Shown in pieces: positions 33,255 to 42,657 of a stretch of DNA of 64,000 bases (its first letter is position 1; the number at the start of each line of letters is the position of its first letter). The notes beneath the pieces are model-generated. The model saw nothing but the letters and a program-made list of their open reading frames with translations. It did no database searches and was not told the origin of the DNA. The DNA is from Nocardiopsis suaedae (GTDB lineage: Bacteria; Actinomycetota; Actinomycetes; Streptosporangiales; Streptosporangiaceae), in assembly GCF_027706745.1 (NCBI RefSeq), contig NZ_JAQFWP010000001.1:236742-300741 (forward strand). The letters are read 5' to 3'. The translations under genes and the position numbers were made by a program.

Positions 33255-33388
33255 GTCTTGAATATGTGCTTCGTCACCCCATACTGTCCATATCCGGCGG
33301 ACGACCGCGGACGAACGGACGCCGTGGGCGGGAATGTGCGGCCGGACGTCCAGCCGGTCCACGATACGGACGGTGTGAGGTGAGACAC

Positions 33389-33838
33389 ATGGCCGCGGCC
33401 CTCGACGACGTGGACCGGAGGATCATCGCCCTTCTGCGCGAGGACGGCAGGATGTCGATGCGCAGCGTGGCCGAGCGCGCGCACATCTCGCGGGCGAACG
33501 CCTACGCGCGGCTGGACCGGCTTCGCTCGGAAGGGGTCATCAAGGGGTTCACCGCGGTGGTCGACCCGGAGAAGTGCGGGTACGGGCTGGCGGCCTATGT
33601 TTCGGTGGGCATCCGGCAGGAGTCGTGGAAGGCGTTCCGCGACCTGCTGCGCACGATCCCGGAGGTGCACCACGCGGCGCTGGTGTCGGGGGATGTGGAC
33701 CTGTTGCTGCTGGTGCGGGTGGCCGACGCGGCGGCGCTGCGCACGTTCGTGCTGGAGCGCCTGCAGCGTATCCCGGAGGTGGTGAGCACGCGGACACTGT
33801 TCGTGCTCGACGAGATGGACGTGGCGCCGGCACTGTGA
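33389..33838 (+). CDS. Lrp/AsnC family regulator, BkdR-like
   Basis: This is a 149-residue Lrp-type regulator. The HTH reads LDDVDRRIIALLREDGRMSM, then VAERAHISRANAYARLDRL and GVIKGFTAVVD. The RAM domain shows IPEVHHAALVSGDVDLLLLVRVAD. GAGG lies upstream of ATG 33389. It is divergent from the E1/E2 operon, the position of bkdR in other bacteria, so it probably senses branched-chain amino acids or oxoacids and controls that operon. The 134-bp intergenic region contains ATATG and CATAT half-sites about 22 bp apart, which may be part of the binding region. Confidence 0.88.
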   Translation: MAAALDDVDRRIIALLREDGRMSMRSVAERAHISRANAYARLDRLRSEGVIKGFTAVVDPEKCGYGLAAYVSVGIRQESWKAFRDLLRTIPEVHHAALVSGDVDLLLLVRVADAAALRTFVLERLQRIPEVVSTRTLFVLDEMDVAPAL

Positions 33839-33846
33839 CACGGGGC

Positions 33847-33874
33847 GGGGGCGCCCCCGGTGAGGGGCGCCCCC
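33847..33874. terminator. bidirectional hairpin after bkdR-like gene
   Basis: GGGGGCGCCCC pairs with GGGGCGCCCCC around a 6-nt loop, 9 bp past the Lrp stop and 34 bp past the convergent secreted-protein stop. Confidence 0.6.
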
Positions 33875-33907
33875 GTGGCTCGCAGCCGGATGGTGGAACG
33901 ACGCGGA

Positions 33908-34225
33908 TCAGCTGAAGACCCTGTAGCTCCGAGTGGGGAAGCCGACCGCCTCGAAGGGGTCAACGATCGGGCCGGGTCCGGCGCAGTCGGGGCCGAAGTG
34001 CAGAGCCACGGCGTCCACGGTCTGGTTTTCAAAGACGATCGTCGGGGCGGCGTCTCCGGCGGCGATGGTGTAGCAGCCAGGGGTGGGGTTGTCGTGGTTG
34101 TGCCACTCCGCGTGGTTGAACGTCCACCTGAGCTGTCCAGGGGCGGCCGACGCCGGGGCGACGGCGGAGAGGGCGAGGGCGGCGGACGCGGCGACGGTGG
34201 CGGCGGCCAAGGGGATGCGCTTCAT
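33908..34225 (-). CDS. small secreted protein of unknown function
   Basis: This is an unrecognised 105-residue exported protein. The signal peptide is clear (MKRIPLAAATVAASAALALS, cleavage expected after the ASA-A near residue 28). The mature ~77 residues contain WTFNHAEWHNHDNPTPGCY with several His and Trp, two cysteines that could form a disulfide (PGCYTI and GPDCAG), and an aromatic end RSYRVFS. CGGAGTG lies 5 nt before ATG 34225, favouring it over an ATG 21 nt upstream. It resembles small inhibitor-like or peptidase-inhibitor-family secreted proteins in size only, so I assign no function. Confidence 0.75.
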   Translation of the reverse strand: MKRIPLAAATVAASAALALSAVAPASAAPGQLRWTFNHAEWHNHDNPTPGCYTIAAGDAAPTIVFENQTVDAVALHFGPDCAGPGPIVDPFEAVGFPTRSYRVFS

Positions 34226-34506
34226 GGCACTCCGATCGAGGTTCATTCACTGACGGTGCTGTGACCGGAACCGTTCGTGTCCGAGGCCGGAGGGGCGGAA
34301 ACCCGCGCGGTGCGGCGAATTCGCCGACGGCATCGAGACCTGTCGATTGATGCGGGTATGAGTCGCGAATTCGACCGTCGAATCGCTTGTGACATGCCGC
34401 TTTCCCGAGCGATACGTCGGATCCGGGGTGGCCGGTCGATGGTCGGGGCAGGTCCGAAAAGACCCCCCCTTGACTTCGAGTTAAGGTGAACTTCGAGGAT
34501 GGCCGC

Positions 34507-34881
34507 ATGACCGACACACACGACGACGTGGTCCTGTTCCACAACACCATGCGCATCCACGACGGCCACCTGGAGGGGTTCAGGCGTGCGGTCGCCCGCG
34601 CCCTGGACTTCGTCCGCGAGCACGGCCCCCAGCTCATGGTCGAGGTCTTCATCGACGAGGAGCGGATGCTCGCCCACTCCTTCCAGCTGCACACCGGTTC
34701 CGACTCGATCCGCGCGCACATGGCGATGTCCGACCCCTTCATCAGGGGGGTGATGGAGCACTGCGAGGTCGCCGACTTCCGGGTCTACGGCGACGTCGAG
34801 GACGGCATCGCCGCCCTGCTTCCTGAAGGCGCCACCGTCCTGCCCCGCTTCACCGGGTTCACCCGCATGCCGGTCGGCTGA
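34507..34881 (+). CDS. dimeric alpha/beta-barrel-like protein of unknown function
   Basis: This 124-residue cytosolic protein is not assigned to a named family. The pattern VVLFHNTMRIHDGHLEGFRR with ARALDFVREHGPQLMVEVFI, then a second half ending in ATVLPRFTGFTRMPVG, looks like a ferredoxin-like, antibiotic-biosynthesis-monooxygenase-type strand and helix order. A GTG 21 nt upstream could also start it; ATG 34507 is preferred because GAGG lies about 9 nt before it. Codon third positions are G/C throughout, supporting a real gene. It stands alone between a secreted protein and a convergent acyltransferase gene. Confidence 0.7.
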   Translation: MTDTHDDVVLFHNTMRIHDGHLEGFRRAVARALDFVREHGPQLMVEVFIDEERMLAHSFQLHTGSDSIRAHMAMSDPFIRGVMEHCEVADFRVYGDVEDGIAALLPEGATVLPRFTGFTRMPVG

Positions 34882-34934
34882 CCCCCCTCACGGCACGGGG
34901 AGCCCTGCCCCGCGCCCGGGGGATCCCGCGCCCC

Positions 34935-37013
34935 TCAAGGGTTTCCGTCCGCCCCGGCGGAGCCGTCCGCCGGGGCGGCGAGTCTCCCCGGGTCCTCCGG
35001 CAGGGCCTCCTCCAGGGCCGGGGCCAGCGACCGGGAGAACGTCGCGGTCATGTGGTCGTCGTCGCCCATCACCAGCACGTTGCCCATCACCGACGGGCAC
35101 CGCCCCTCCGGGCACAGGTGCCCGGTCATGTCGACCGGGGCGACCCCGGACGGCAGGCGCCCGCCCGGCTCCTCGAGCGGGGAGCGCGGCGCCAACGTCT
35201 CCCGAAGGGCCACCCCGCAGGCCTCCCGGCCCTCGGTGTCCACGCACTCGGGGGCGTCGAAGTCCAGGCGGGGCGTGTCCCGCACCGCGATCACGCCCAC
35301 GCCCAGGCCGCCCATCTCCTCCCAGCGCTCCAGGTACCCCTCCGGGACCCGCTCGGCCCCCGGGTCCCCGGCCCGCACGCTGCGCGTGCCGTTGGTGAAC
35401 ACCGCGTCCGGCGGCGCGCTCCGCAGACGCTCACCGACCTGCGCCTTCCACTCCCGGCAGGACGCGGCCGCCTCCCCGCCGCCCGGACGCGGGTCGGTGC
35501 TGAACGCGCATCCGTTCTTGGTCATCACCTCGATGCGCCAGCCCCGCCGGTCGGCCACCTCCAGCAGCGCTGGGAACCACTGGCCCACGTGCGAGTCGCC
35601 CACCATCGCCACCGTGCGATCGGCCGACTCCGGGCCGAACGCGCACACCACCAGCTCCCGGTCGGTCAGTTCGGCGTTGCAGCCGTTGGTGTGCGTCAGC
35701 CACGGGTCCACCGGGTCGGTCAGGTCCGGGTACACCGGCTTCTCCGGCAGGGACGCGGCCAGGCGCGCGTCGTCCACCACCCGGGCGCCCGGGTAGGAGC
35801 CGAAGTCCGCCGCCTGCTCCGCCAGGCGCTCCTGCCCGGCCGCCAGCCGGGCCTGCCACACGGGCACCAGCGCCAGTACCGGAACCAGGAACGCCGCCCC
35901 CGCGGCCACGGCGAGCCCCGGCCCGGGCCGGGCGGGCAGGCGCCGGAGCACCCTGCCTTCGAGGGCCCACTCCGTGCCCGCCGCCAGCGCGTAGGCCAGC
36001 ACCAGCACGAACGCGCCGCCGAGCGCCCCGGCCTGCTCCCGCCCGGTCGCGGCGAGGGAGAAGACCAGGATCGGCCAGTGCCACAGGTAGAACGGGTAGG
36101 CGAGCGCCCCCAGGCGCCGCAGCGGCGGCAGCTCCAGGAGCGGGCCCACACCGCGCGGCGGCGCGCCCCCGGCGCCCGCCACGACCACCAGGGCCGCGGC
36201 CAGGACCGGCCACAGTGCGATCCAGCCGGGGAACATGCGGCCCGCGTCGAGCACGGCCCCGCAGGCCACCAGCGCCGCGACCCCGGTCCAGCCCATCACC
36301 GCGCGCAGCCGGGCGTGCGGCCGCACCCACGGCAGCACCGCGGCCAGCAGCGCCCCCAGGGCGAGCTCCCACAGCCGGGCACCGGAGTCGAAGTAGGCCC
36401 ACCGCTGGTCGGCCGCGGTGGCCTGCACCGAGTAGGCGAGCGACACCGCGGCCGCCACCGCGGCCGCGCCCGCCAGCAGCGGCCGCACCCCGATCCGGCC
36501 CCCCGCCCGGGTGCGGGCGGCGGCCAGCGCCGCGAGCGCCGCCACCGCCGGCCACACCAGGTAGAACTGGCCCTGCACGGCCAGCGACCAGAAGTGCTGC
36601 ACCGGGCTCGCCTGCGACACCGACCCCAGGTAGTCGACGGCGTTGGCGGCCAGCTTCCAGTTCTCGTAGTACAGCGCCGAGGCCGTGAGCTCCTCGGACA
36701 CCTGCCGCCAGGCGGGGCGCGGCAGCAGCAGCGGCGTCGCGGCCGCCACCGCGAGCAGCACCGCCCCGGCCGCCGGGGACAGCCGCCGCACCAGCCGCGA
36801 CCAGAACCGGGCGAAGGGCACGCGGCTCTCCCGCTCGATCGAGCGCAGGAGCGAGGCGGTGATGAAGAAGCCGGTGAGGAAGAGGAAGACGTCGACGCCG
36901 CCGGACACCCGGGTCGACCACACGTGGTAGACGGCGACCAGCAGCGCGGCCAGACCGCGCAGGCCGTCCAGGTCGGTGCGCCGCTCGGGGGCGGGCGTGC
37001 GGGCGTCGGTCAT
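34935..37013 (-). CDS. acyltransferase-3 / SGNH fusion membrane protein (OafA type)
   Basis: This is a 692-residue O-acyltransferase of the cell envelope. Residues 1-380 are the multi-pass acyltransferase-3 domain, starting RRTDLDGLRGLAALLVAVYH with the conserved His and continuing VDVFLFLTGFFITASLL with the family's F-F-I-S/T signature, then about 10 helices. Residues about 400-690 form an extracytoplasmic SGNH-like domain with AMVGDSHVGQWFPALLEV and PVDMTGHLCPEG, the latter close to the usual D-x-x-H region. Such fusions acetylate surface glycans or lipids. The acceptor is unknown and no glycan gene cluster is adjacent. Confidence 0.87.
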   Translation of the reverse strand: MTDARTPAPERRTDLDGLRGLAALLVAVYHVWSTRVSGGVDVFLFLTGFFITASLLRSIERESRVPFARFWSRLVRRLSPAAGAVLLAVAAATPLLLPRPAWRQVSEELTASALYYENWKLAANAVDYLGSVSQASPVQHFWSLAVQGQFYLVWPAVAALAALAAARTRAGGRIGVRPLLAGAAAVAAAVSLAYSVQATAADQRWAYFDSGARLWELALGALLAAVLPWVRPHARLRAVMGWTGVAALVACGAVLDAGRMFPGWIALWPVLAAALVVVAGAGGAPPRGVGPLLELPPLRRLGALAYPFYLWHWPILVFSLAATGREQAGALGGAFVLVLAYALAAGTEWALEGRVLRRLPARPGPGLAVAAGAAFLVPVLALVPVWQARLAAGQERLAEQAADFGSYPGARVVDDARLAASLPEKPVYPDLTDPVDPWLTHTNGCNAELTDRELVVCAFGPESADRTVAMVGDSHVGQWFPALLEVADRRGWRIEVMTKNGCAFSTDPRPGGGEAAASCREWKAQVGERLRSAPPDAVFTNGTRSVRAGDPGAERVPEGYLERWEEMGGLGVGVIAVRDTPRLDFDAPECVDTEGREACGVALRETLAPRSPLEEPGGRLPSGVAPVDMTGHLCPEGRCPSVMGNVLVMGDDDHMTATFSRSLAPALEEALPEDPGRLAAPADGSAGADGNP

Positions 37014-37189
37014 GGCAGGTGCGCGTGGAGAGGGGAAAGGGGCGGAACGGACACGGGCCAGCCTACGCGGCGCCGTCCGCGCCGGACGCCCGGCCCCGAA
37101 CCGCGCGCCCTTGACCTCAAGCGCACTCGAAGAATTACCGTCGGTGGCATCCGGCCGCGGACGGCGGCGCGACGGACAGGAGGCGGAGC

Positions 37190-37573
37190 ATGGCCATCGA
37201 GCTGAATCACACCATCGTCCTGGCGCGTGACAAGACGACGTCCTCGGCGTTCCTCACCGAGCTGTTCGGGCTGCCGCCGGCCACACCGTTCGGCCCGTTC
37301 ATGGCGGTCGAGGCCGCCAACGCGGTGACGCTGGACTACATGGACACCACGGAGGCGATCGTGCCGCAGCACTACGCCTTCCTCGTGGGGGAGGACGACT
37401 TCGACCGGATCTTCGGGCGCATCCGCGACCGGGGGATGCCGTACTGGGCCGACCCGGGCAAGACCCGGCCCGGGGAGGTCAACCGCAACGACGGCGGGCG
37501 CGGGGTCTACTTCGACGACCCCGACGGGCACCGGCTGGAGATCATCACGCGCCCCTACGGCAGCGGAGCATGA
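37190..37573 (+). CDS. VOC family protein
   Basis: This is a 127-residue vicinal-oxygen-chelate protein. The first unit reads ELNHTIVLARDKTTSSAFLT with ELFGLPP, the second HYAFLVGEDDFDRIFGRIRD and the closing VYFDDPDGHRLEIITRP. His6, His64-type and Glu of LEII are the probable metal ligands. GGAGGCGGAG lies directly upstream of the ATG. This group in actinobacteria is annotated as bleomycin-resistance/glyoxalase-like without known substrate. It converges on trkH with 33 bp between the stops. Confidence 0.83.
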   Translation: MAIELNHTIVLARDKTTSSAFLTELFGLPPATPFGPFMAVEAANAVTLDYMDTTEAIVPQHYAFLVGEDDFDRIFGRIRDRGMPYWADPGKTRPGEVNRNDGGRGVYFDDPDGHRLEIITRPYGSGA

Positions 37574-37606
37574 CCCTGCCGCCCCGGGGGCGGACGCGCC
37601 CCGCCC

Positions 37607-39070
37607 TCACCCCACGATCGGGCGCTCCTGCGGGTATTCGAACCTGCGGGTGCGCCGCCGCAGGGCCAGAGCCGTCGCCACGGTGATCGGCCCCAGCCGC
37701 CCGGTGAACATCAGCACGATGACGATCACCTCGCCGGGCGGCGACAGGTCGCCGGTGATCCCGGTGGACAGGCCCACCGTGGAGAACGCCGAGATCACCT
37801 CGAACAGGATCTGGTCCAGGGTGAACGGGGTGATCGTCATCAGCGCCATCGTCGCGGTGAAGATCAGCCCGATCGCCAGCAGCACCACGGTGATCGCCTG
37901 CTGGATCACGCCCTCGGTCAGCCGCCGCCGGGCGATGTGCACGCTCGACTCGCCCCGCACGTTGGCGTAGATGACGAACGCCAGCAGGGCGAACGTGGTC
38001 ACCTTGATGCCGCCGGCGGTCCCGGCGCTGCCGCCGCCGACGAACATCAGCATGTCGGTCATGAACAGCGTCTGGGTGTGCATGTCGCCGAACGGCAGGG
38101 AGTTGAACCCGGCGGTGCGCGTCATCGCCGACTGGAAGAAGCCGGTGAGCGCCTTATCGCCGACCGACAGCGGCCCCATCGTGTCCGGGTTGCGCCACTC
38201 CAGCAGCAGGAACCCGGCCCACCCCGCCGCCAGCAGCACCGCCGTGGTCACCAGGGTGATCTTGGCGTGCAGCGTCCAGTGGTGGGGCTCGCGGCGGCGG
38301 CGCGCGTGCCGGTAGAGCTCCACCCACACCGGGAAGCCCAGGCCCCCGGCGATCACGGCAAGGGCGACCGGCACGGTGATCCACGGGTCGGTCGCGAACG
38401 ACTCCAGGCTGTCGCTGTAGAGGGCGAACCCGGCGTTGTTGAACGCCGAGACCGCGTGGAACAGGCCCAGCCGCAGCCCGTGCAGCGGCTCCTCCCCGTG
38501 GGCCAGGATCAGCCGCGCCGACAGGATCGCCGTCAGCAGCGCCTCGAAGACCACCGTCACCTGCAGGATGCCCAGCAGCAGCTGGCGCACCTCTCCCAGG
38601 GTGACACTCTTGGTCTCGGCCCCGGCGCGCAGCTGCATGCGCAGCCGCACCCGGCGCGTCACCAGCAGGCTCAGCACCGTGGCCAGCGTCATGATGCCGA
38701 AGCCGCCGATCTGGAACAGGCCCAGGATCACCCACTGGCCGAACGTCGACCAGTACACCGGCGTGTCCACCACGATCAGACCGGTCACGCACACCGCCGA
38801 GGTGGCCGTGAACAGCGCGGTCAGCGGCGGGGCCGCGCCGGGGCCCGCAGCGGCGGCGGGCAGGCTCAGCAGCCCGGTGCCGACCAGGATCACCAGGGCG
38901 AAACCGCCCACGAGGAGCTGCGGGGGCTTGGTCCAGGGCCGGTGCGGCACCACCGAGGGGGCGCGCCGCGACCACAGCGCGCGCCTGAGCCGGGACCGCA
39001 GCCGCGCGGCCGTCCCGGATCGCCGGGGCGGGGGCGGCCAGATGTCGCCGGGCACGGTGCGCGGACTCAA
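37607..39070 (-). CDS. TrkH family potassium uptake protein
   Basis: This is a K+-translocating channel subunit of the Trk/Ktr superfamily, 487 residues. Four pore loops with the selectivity glycines are visible: SAVCVTGLIVVD near 95, SAFNNAGFALY near 210, MTRTAGFNSLPF near 315, and AFSTVGLSTGIT near 435. It has eight membrane-spanning helices, a basic cytosolic N-terminus of ~50 residues, and VGGGSAGTAGGIKV near 345. These proteins need a cytosolic regulatory subunit (TrkA/KtrA); none is encoded nearby. It stands alone between a VOC gene and a divergent ATPase gene. Confidence 0.9.
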   Translation of the reverse strand: MSPRTVPGDIWPPPPRRSGTAARLRSRLRRALWSRRAPSVVPHRPWTKPPQLLVGGFALVILVGTGLLSLPAAAAGPGAAPPLTALFTATSAVCVTGLIVVDTPVYWSTFGQWVILGLFQIGGFGIMTLATVLSLLVTRRVRLRMQLRAGAETKSVTLGEVRQLLLGILQVTVVFEALLTAILSARLILAHGEEPLHGLRLGLFHAVSAFNNAGFALYSDSLESFATDPWITVPVALAVIAGGLGFPVWVELYRHARRRREPHHWTLHAKITLVTTAVLLAAGWAGFLLLEWRNPDTMGPLSVGDKALTGFFQSAMTRTAGFNSLPFGDMHTQTLFMTDMLMFVGGGSAGTAGGIKVTTFALLAFVIYANVRGESSVHIARRRLTEGVIQQAITVVLLAIGLIFTATMALMTITPFTLDQILFEVISAFSTVGLSTGITGDLSPPGEVIVIVLMFTGRLGPITVATALALRRRTRRFEYPQERPIVG

Positions 39071-39323
39071 CGGGCTCCTCGGAGGATTCGGTATCGGGAC
39101 GGCCCGCTTCTTTCGGGCGGCCGTAGCGATCTTAAGCGTGCCCGGGCGGGGCCCAAACGCCGGAGGCGCTGATCAGCGTGTTGGATTCCGGACACCGCAG
39201 AAGGGCGGGAACGGCCGATAGCATCCGCAGACGGGGCCGCTCACGGGCCGTGGCGGCCCCGTGCCGGGCCTGCGGACGGTCCGGCACCAGCCAGTACCGG
39301 CCACGGAACGAGGGGGCACATCC

Positions 39324-41108
39324 ATGCCGGGACGCTACGGCGGCGACCGCGGAAACGGCGGTCGCGGAGGCGGACGCGGGGGCGACCGCGGAGGCGGCCG
39401 GGGCAAGCCCCCGGCGCCCCGGATCACCGGCGTGCGCGACGCGGCCCGGCTCGCCGAGGAGCTGGGCCGGATGGACGGCGCCTCGTACGGGCGCTACAAG
39501 TCGCTCGTCGGCGACTGGGAGTTCGACGACTTCACCCTGAGCATCGAGAAGGTGCAGGCCGACCCGTTCGCGCCGCCGTCCCGCATCGCGGTGCGGATCC
39601 CGGCCGACGTGGCCGGGCTGCCCGAGCACGCCTGGACCGACCCGGTGCGGCGCCGGGCCACCGCCGACTACCTGCTGCGGGTGGCGCACCGCGCCCTCAA
39701 GGGCGCCCGGCTGCGCATCGACGCCGGCGGCCAGCAGGTGCTGGACCGCGCCTCGGGCCGCATCCGCGACGGCGAGGTGCTGCTGCGCCTGGGCATCGAG
39801 ATGCCCGGGCACGGCCGCCGCATCGACGGCCGGTCGGCGCGCGCCGAGTTCTGCGAGCGGCTGCCGGAGATGGTGGAGGCGCTGCGCTGGGACGCCCTGG
39901 ACACCGCCGAGGCGACCGCCTTCGCCGACAGCGTCGAGGACTCGGCGGCCCTGCGGGACGCCCTGCCCGGCCTGGGCCTGGTGGCGTTCGTCGCCGACGG
40001 GTCGGTGCTGCCGCGGGCCAGCGGGGTCAGCGACCGGCCCATGGAGGGCGACTTCGTGCCGTTCTCCGCCCCGCCCAGCATGCGGGCCTCCGTCCGGCTT
40101 CCGCACGCCGGGGAGGTGTCCGGGCTCGGCATCCGCGAGGGCATCACGCTCATCGTCGGCGGCGGCTTCCACGGAAAGTCGACCCTGCTGCACGCCCTGG
40201 AGCGCGGGGTGTACGACCACGTGCCCGGCGACGGGCGGGAGCTGGTGGCCACCCGCGCCGACGCGGTCAAGATCCGCGCCGAGGAGGGGAGGCGGGTGGA
40301 GCGCACCGACGTCAGCGCGTTCGTGCGCAACCTGCCCACCGGCGCCGACACCTCCGACTTCCGCACCGACAACGCGTCGGGCTCCACCTCGCAGGCGGCC
40401 AACATCGCCGAAGCGCTGGAGGCGGGCGCGGGGGCGCTGCTCGTGGACGAGGACACCACCGCCACGAACCTGATGATCCGCGACGCCCGCATGCAGGAGC
40501 TGGTGCACGGCGACCGGGAGCCGCTGACCCCCTTCGTCGACCTGGTGCGCCCGCTCCACCGGGACCAGGGCGTGTCCACCGTGCTGGTCATGGGCGGCAG
40601 CGGCGACTACTTCGACGTGGCCGACCAGGTGGTGATGCTGGACGGGTACCGGCCCTACGACGTCACCGAGCGGGCGCGGGAGCTGGCCTCCGAGCGCACC
40701 GACGCCGACTTCCCGGCCCCGGCGCGGCGGGTGGTCGACCCGCGGTCGGTGGACGCGACGGCGCGCGGCCGGATGCGCCTGAAGCGGCGCGACATGGACG
40801 TGCTGACCTACGGCGAGAACGAGATCGACGTGCGGGGCCTCACCCAGCTCGTCGACCCCGGCCAGGTGATCGGCGTGGGCCTGGCGATGCGCACGCTGAC
40901 CGAGCGGGGCCTGGTCGACGGCCGCGCGACGGTGGCCGAGGCGCTGGACGCGCTCGAGGACCTGCTGGCGGAGGCCGACGGGGACGGCAGCGGCGCGGCG
41001 TCGGTGCTGGGCCGGGGATACCTGGGCGACTTCGCGCTGCCCAGGAGGTTCGAGACCGCGGCGGCGCTGAACCGGCTGAGGTCCCTGCGCGTCCGCCGGA
41101 GCGGCTGA
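39324..41108 (+). CDS. ABC-class predicted ATPase with RG-rich N-terminus
   Basis: This 594-residue cytosolic protein belongs to the PF09818-type 'predicted ATPase of the ABC class', not a transporter. Residues 2-27 are an unusual Arg/Gly repeat (GDRGNGGRGGGRGGDRGGGR), like an RGG box. The conserved region then begins LAEELGRMDGASYGRYKSLV. The P-loop GGGFHGKST lies near residue 285, followed by SGSTSQAANIAEALEAGAGA and the Walker B LLVDEDTTATN near 375. GAGGGGG precedes ATG 39324. The role is unknown, and the RG tract suggests nucleic-acid binding. A repeat array lies just after the stop. Confidence 0.83.
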   Translation: MPGRYGGDRGNGGRGGGRGGDRGGGRGKPPAPRITGVRDAARLAEELGRMDGASYGRYKSLVGDWEFDDFTLSIEKVQADPFAPPSRIAVRIPADVAGLPEHAWTDPVRRRATADYLLRVAHRALKGARLRIDAGGQQVLDRASGRIRDGEVLLRLGIEMPGHGRRIDGRSARAEFCERLPEMVEALRWDALDTAEATAFADSVEDSAALRDALPGLGLVAFVADGSVLPRASGVSDRPMEGDFVPFSAPPSMRASVRLPHAGEVSGLGIREGITLIVGGGFHGKSTLLHALERGVYDHVPGDGRELVATRADAVKIRAEEGRRVERTDVSAFVRNLPTGADTSDFRTDNASGSTSQAANIAEALEAGAGALLVDEDTTATNLMIRDARMQELVHGDREPLTPFVDLVRPLHRDQGVSTVLVMGGSGDYFDVADQVVMLDGYRPYDVTERARELASERTDADFPAPARRVVDPRSVDATARGRMRLKRRDMDVLTYGENEIDVRGLTQLVDPGQVIGVGLAMRTLTERGLVDGRATVAEALDALEDLLAEADGDGSGAASVLGRGYLGDFALPRRFETAAALNRLRSLRVRRSG

Positions 41109-41739
41109 AGAGGGCGGGCACCGGGGCCGGACGGACCGTACGGCCCGTCAAGACGGTATAGACCGTATAGACGGTACGGGCCGTCTGTGGTCCGACGGAG
41201 CGTTTCCCCGGTGCGCTGTCGGCTCGTGGCACGGAACGCGCAAGTCGGTCGGCGGGGATGGACGTCGCCCCCGCCATGCGGGCGGCGTGCGGCCCTCTGC
41301 TGTGCCGCCCCTGTGGAAGGCGTCCCGTCAGAACCATGGTGTGGAAGCCATGGCGCGGAAGGCGACACAGCGGGTGCGTCGGCGCTCGAAGAGCCTCCGA
41401 GAACACGCACTCGGGGCCTGACCGTGCGCCCCACCGGCGCCCGCCGAACGGACGCCGGGAACGGGGGCACCGGGGCCGCATACGAAATGCGCGGGCGGGG
41501 GAGCGGTGTTGGAGGGAGGGACGGCCGTACCCGGCCGGTGGGCCCACGGGCGCACCGATCCGTGCCGCGGCCGCCGCTCCGCACCCGCGCCGTGCCGCCT
41601 CCGCGGCGCCGCGCAGGCGACACGGAACCCGCCCGCACCACACGGGCGTGTCGCCCAGTTCGTCTATCCTGGAGCGCGGACCCGGGCCCGGCCAGAGGGC
41701 ACCGGGCGGCCCCATCCTTCGGAACGGAGATCCCCACTG
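41109..41739. other. intergenic region with tandem/inverted repeat array
   Basis: This 631-bp gap has a compact repeat array at 41138-41185, described separately, and otherwise GC-rich sequence with no convincing gene on either strand. A TCTATCCTGGAG stretch near 41662 could hold a -10 element for the PAC2 gene. GGAGA about 9 nt before 41740 is its ribosome-binding site. Confidence 0.5.
41138..41185. promoter_or_regulatory. tandem 9-bp repeats inside an inverted repeat
   Basis: Three head-to-tail 9-mers, AGACGGTAT, AGACCGTAT and AGACGGTAC, occupy 41151-41177. They are flanked by ACGGCCCGT (41140-41148) and its exact reverse complement ACGGGCCGT (41176-41184). GTACGGCCCGTC and GTACGGGCCGTC also recur at the ends. 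It may be an operator array or a composite hairpin ending the ATPase transcript. Confidence 0.45.
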
Positions 41740-42657
41740 GTGCCCGACCCCGCAGACCTGTACGAGCTCCGCCCCGGCGCCGAGACCGGCGGGGGATCGG
41801 TGATGCTCGTCGTCCTCGACGGCTACGTGGACGCCGGGGCCGTCGGCCGGCAGGCGGCCGAGGCGCTGTTCGCCGAGTCCAGCGCCGACGAGGTCGCGGT
41901 GTTCGACGTGGACCGCCTGCTGGACTACCGCTCCCGGCGGCCGGTGATGACGTTCGTGGAGAACGCCTACACGGACTACAACCCGCCCCGGCTGACGCTG
42001 TACCGCATGCACGACGCCGAGGGCACCCCCTTCCTGCTGCTGCACGGCCTGGAGCCGGACCGCGAGTGGGAGGGCTTCGTCGCCGCGGTGCGCGGCCTGG
42101 TGGAGCGCCTCGGCGTGGACCTGACCGTCGGTGTGCAGGGCATCCCCATGGCCGTGCCGCACACCCGCCCGGTGACCGTCACCGCGCACGCCACCCGCCC
42201 CGAGCTGGTGTCCGCGCACAGCCCGTGGCTGGGCCGGGTGCAGGTGCCCGCGGGCGCGGCGTCGCTGCTGGAGTACCGCCTGGGCCAGGCGGGGATGGAC
42301 GCCACGGGGTTCGCCGTGCACGTGCCGAGCTACCTGGCCCAGTCGGAGTACCCGCGGGCCGCCATCGCCGCCCTGGACTACGTCGCCGGGGCCACCGGCC
42401 TGTCGCTGCCGGTGACCCGCCTGGAGGAGTCGGCGCGCGAGACCGACTCCGAGATCGCCGCGCAGGTCGAGGAGTCCGACGAGGTGCAGAGCGTGGTGGG
42501 GGACCTGGAGCGCCAGTACGACGAGTTCATGTCGGCGCGCGAGGGCCTGGACGCCCAAGAGCTGCTCGACGGGGAGTCGGCCCTGCCCACCGCCGAGGAG
42601 CTCGGCGACGAGCTGGAGCGCTTCCTCGCCGACCGCGAACGCGGAGGAGACGGCTGA
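41740..42657 (+). CDS. PAC2 family protein
   Basis: This 305-residue cytosolic protein belongs to the PAC2 (proteasome-assembly-chaperone-like, DUF75) family common in actinobacteria. The start DPADLYELRP, then SVMLVVLDGYVDAGAVGRQA with FDVDRLLDYRSRRP near 60, LHGLEPDREWEGFV, and GVQGIPMAVPHTRP near 125 match the family. HVPSYLAQSEYPRAA and a C-terminal charged helical region (VEESDEVQSVVGDLERQYDE) follow. GTG 41740 is chosen because GGAGA lies about 9 nt upstream and the family N-terminus begins there. Its function in bacteria is not established. Confidence 0.85.
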   Translation: MPDPADLYELRPGAETGGGSVMLVVLDGYVDAGAVGRQAAEALFAESSADEVAVFDVDRLLDYRSRRPVMTFVENAYTDYNPPRLTLYRMHDAEGTPFLLLHGLEPDREWEGFVAAVRGLVERLGVDLTVGVQGIPMAVPHTRPVTVTAHATRPELVSAHSPWLGRVQVPAGAASLLEYRLGQAGMDATGFAVHVPSYLAQSEYPRAAIAALDYVAGATGLSLPVTRLEESARETDSEIAAQVEESDEVQSVVGDLERQYDEFMSAREGLDAQELLDGESALPTAEELGDELERFLADRERGGDG

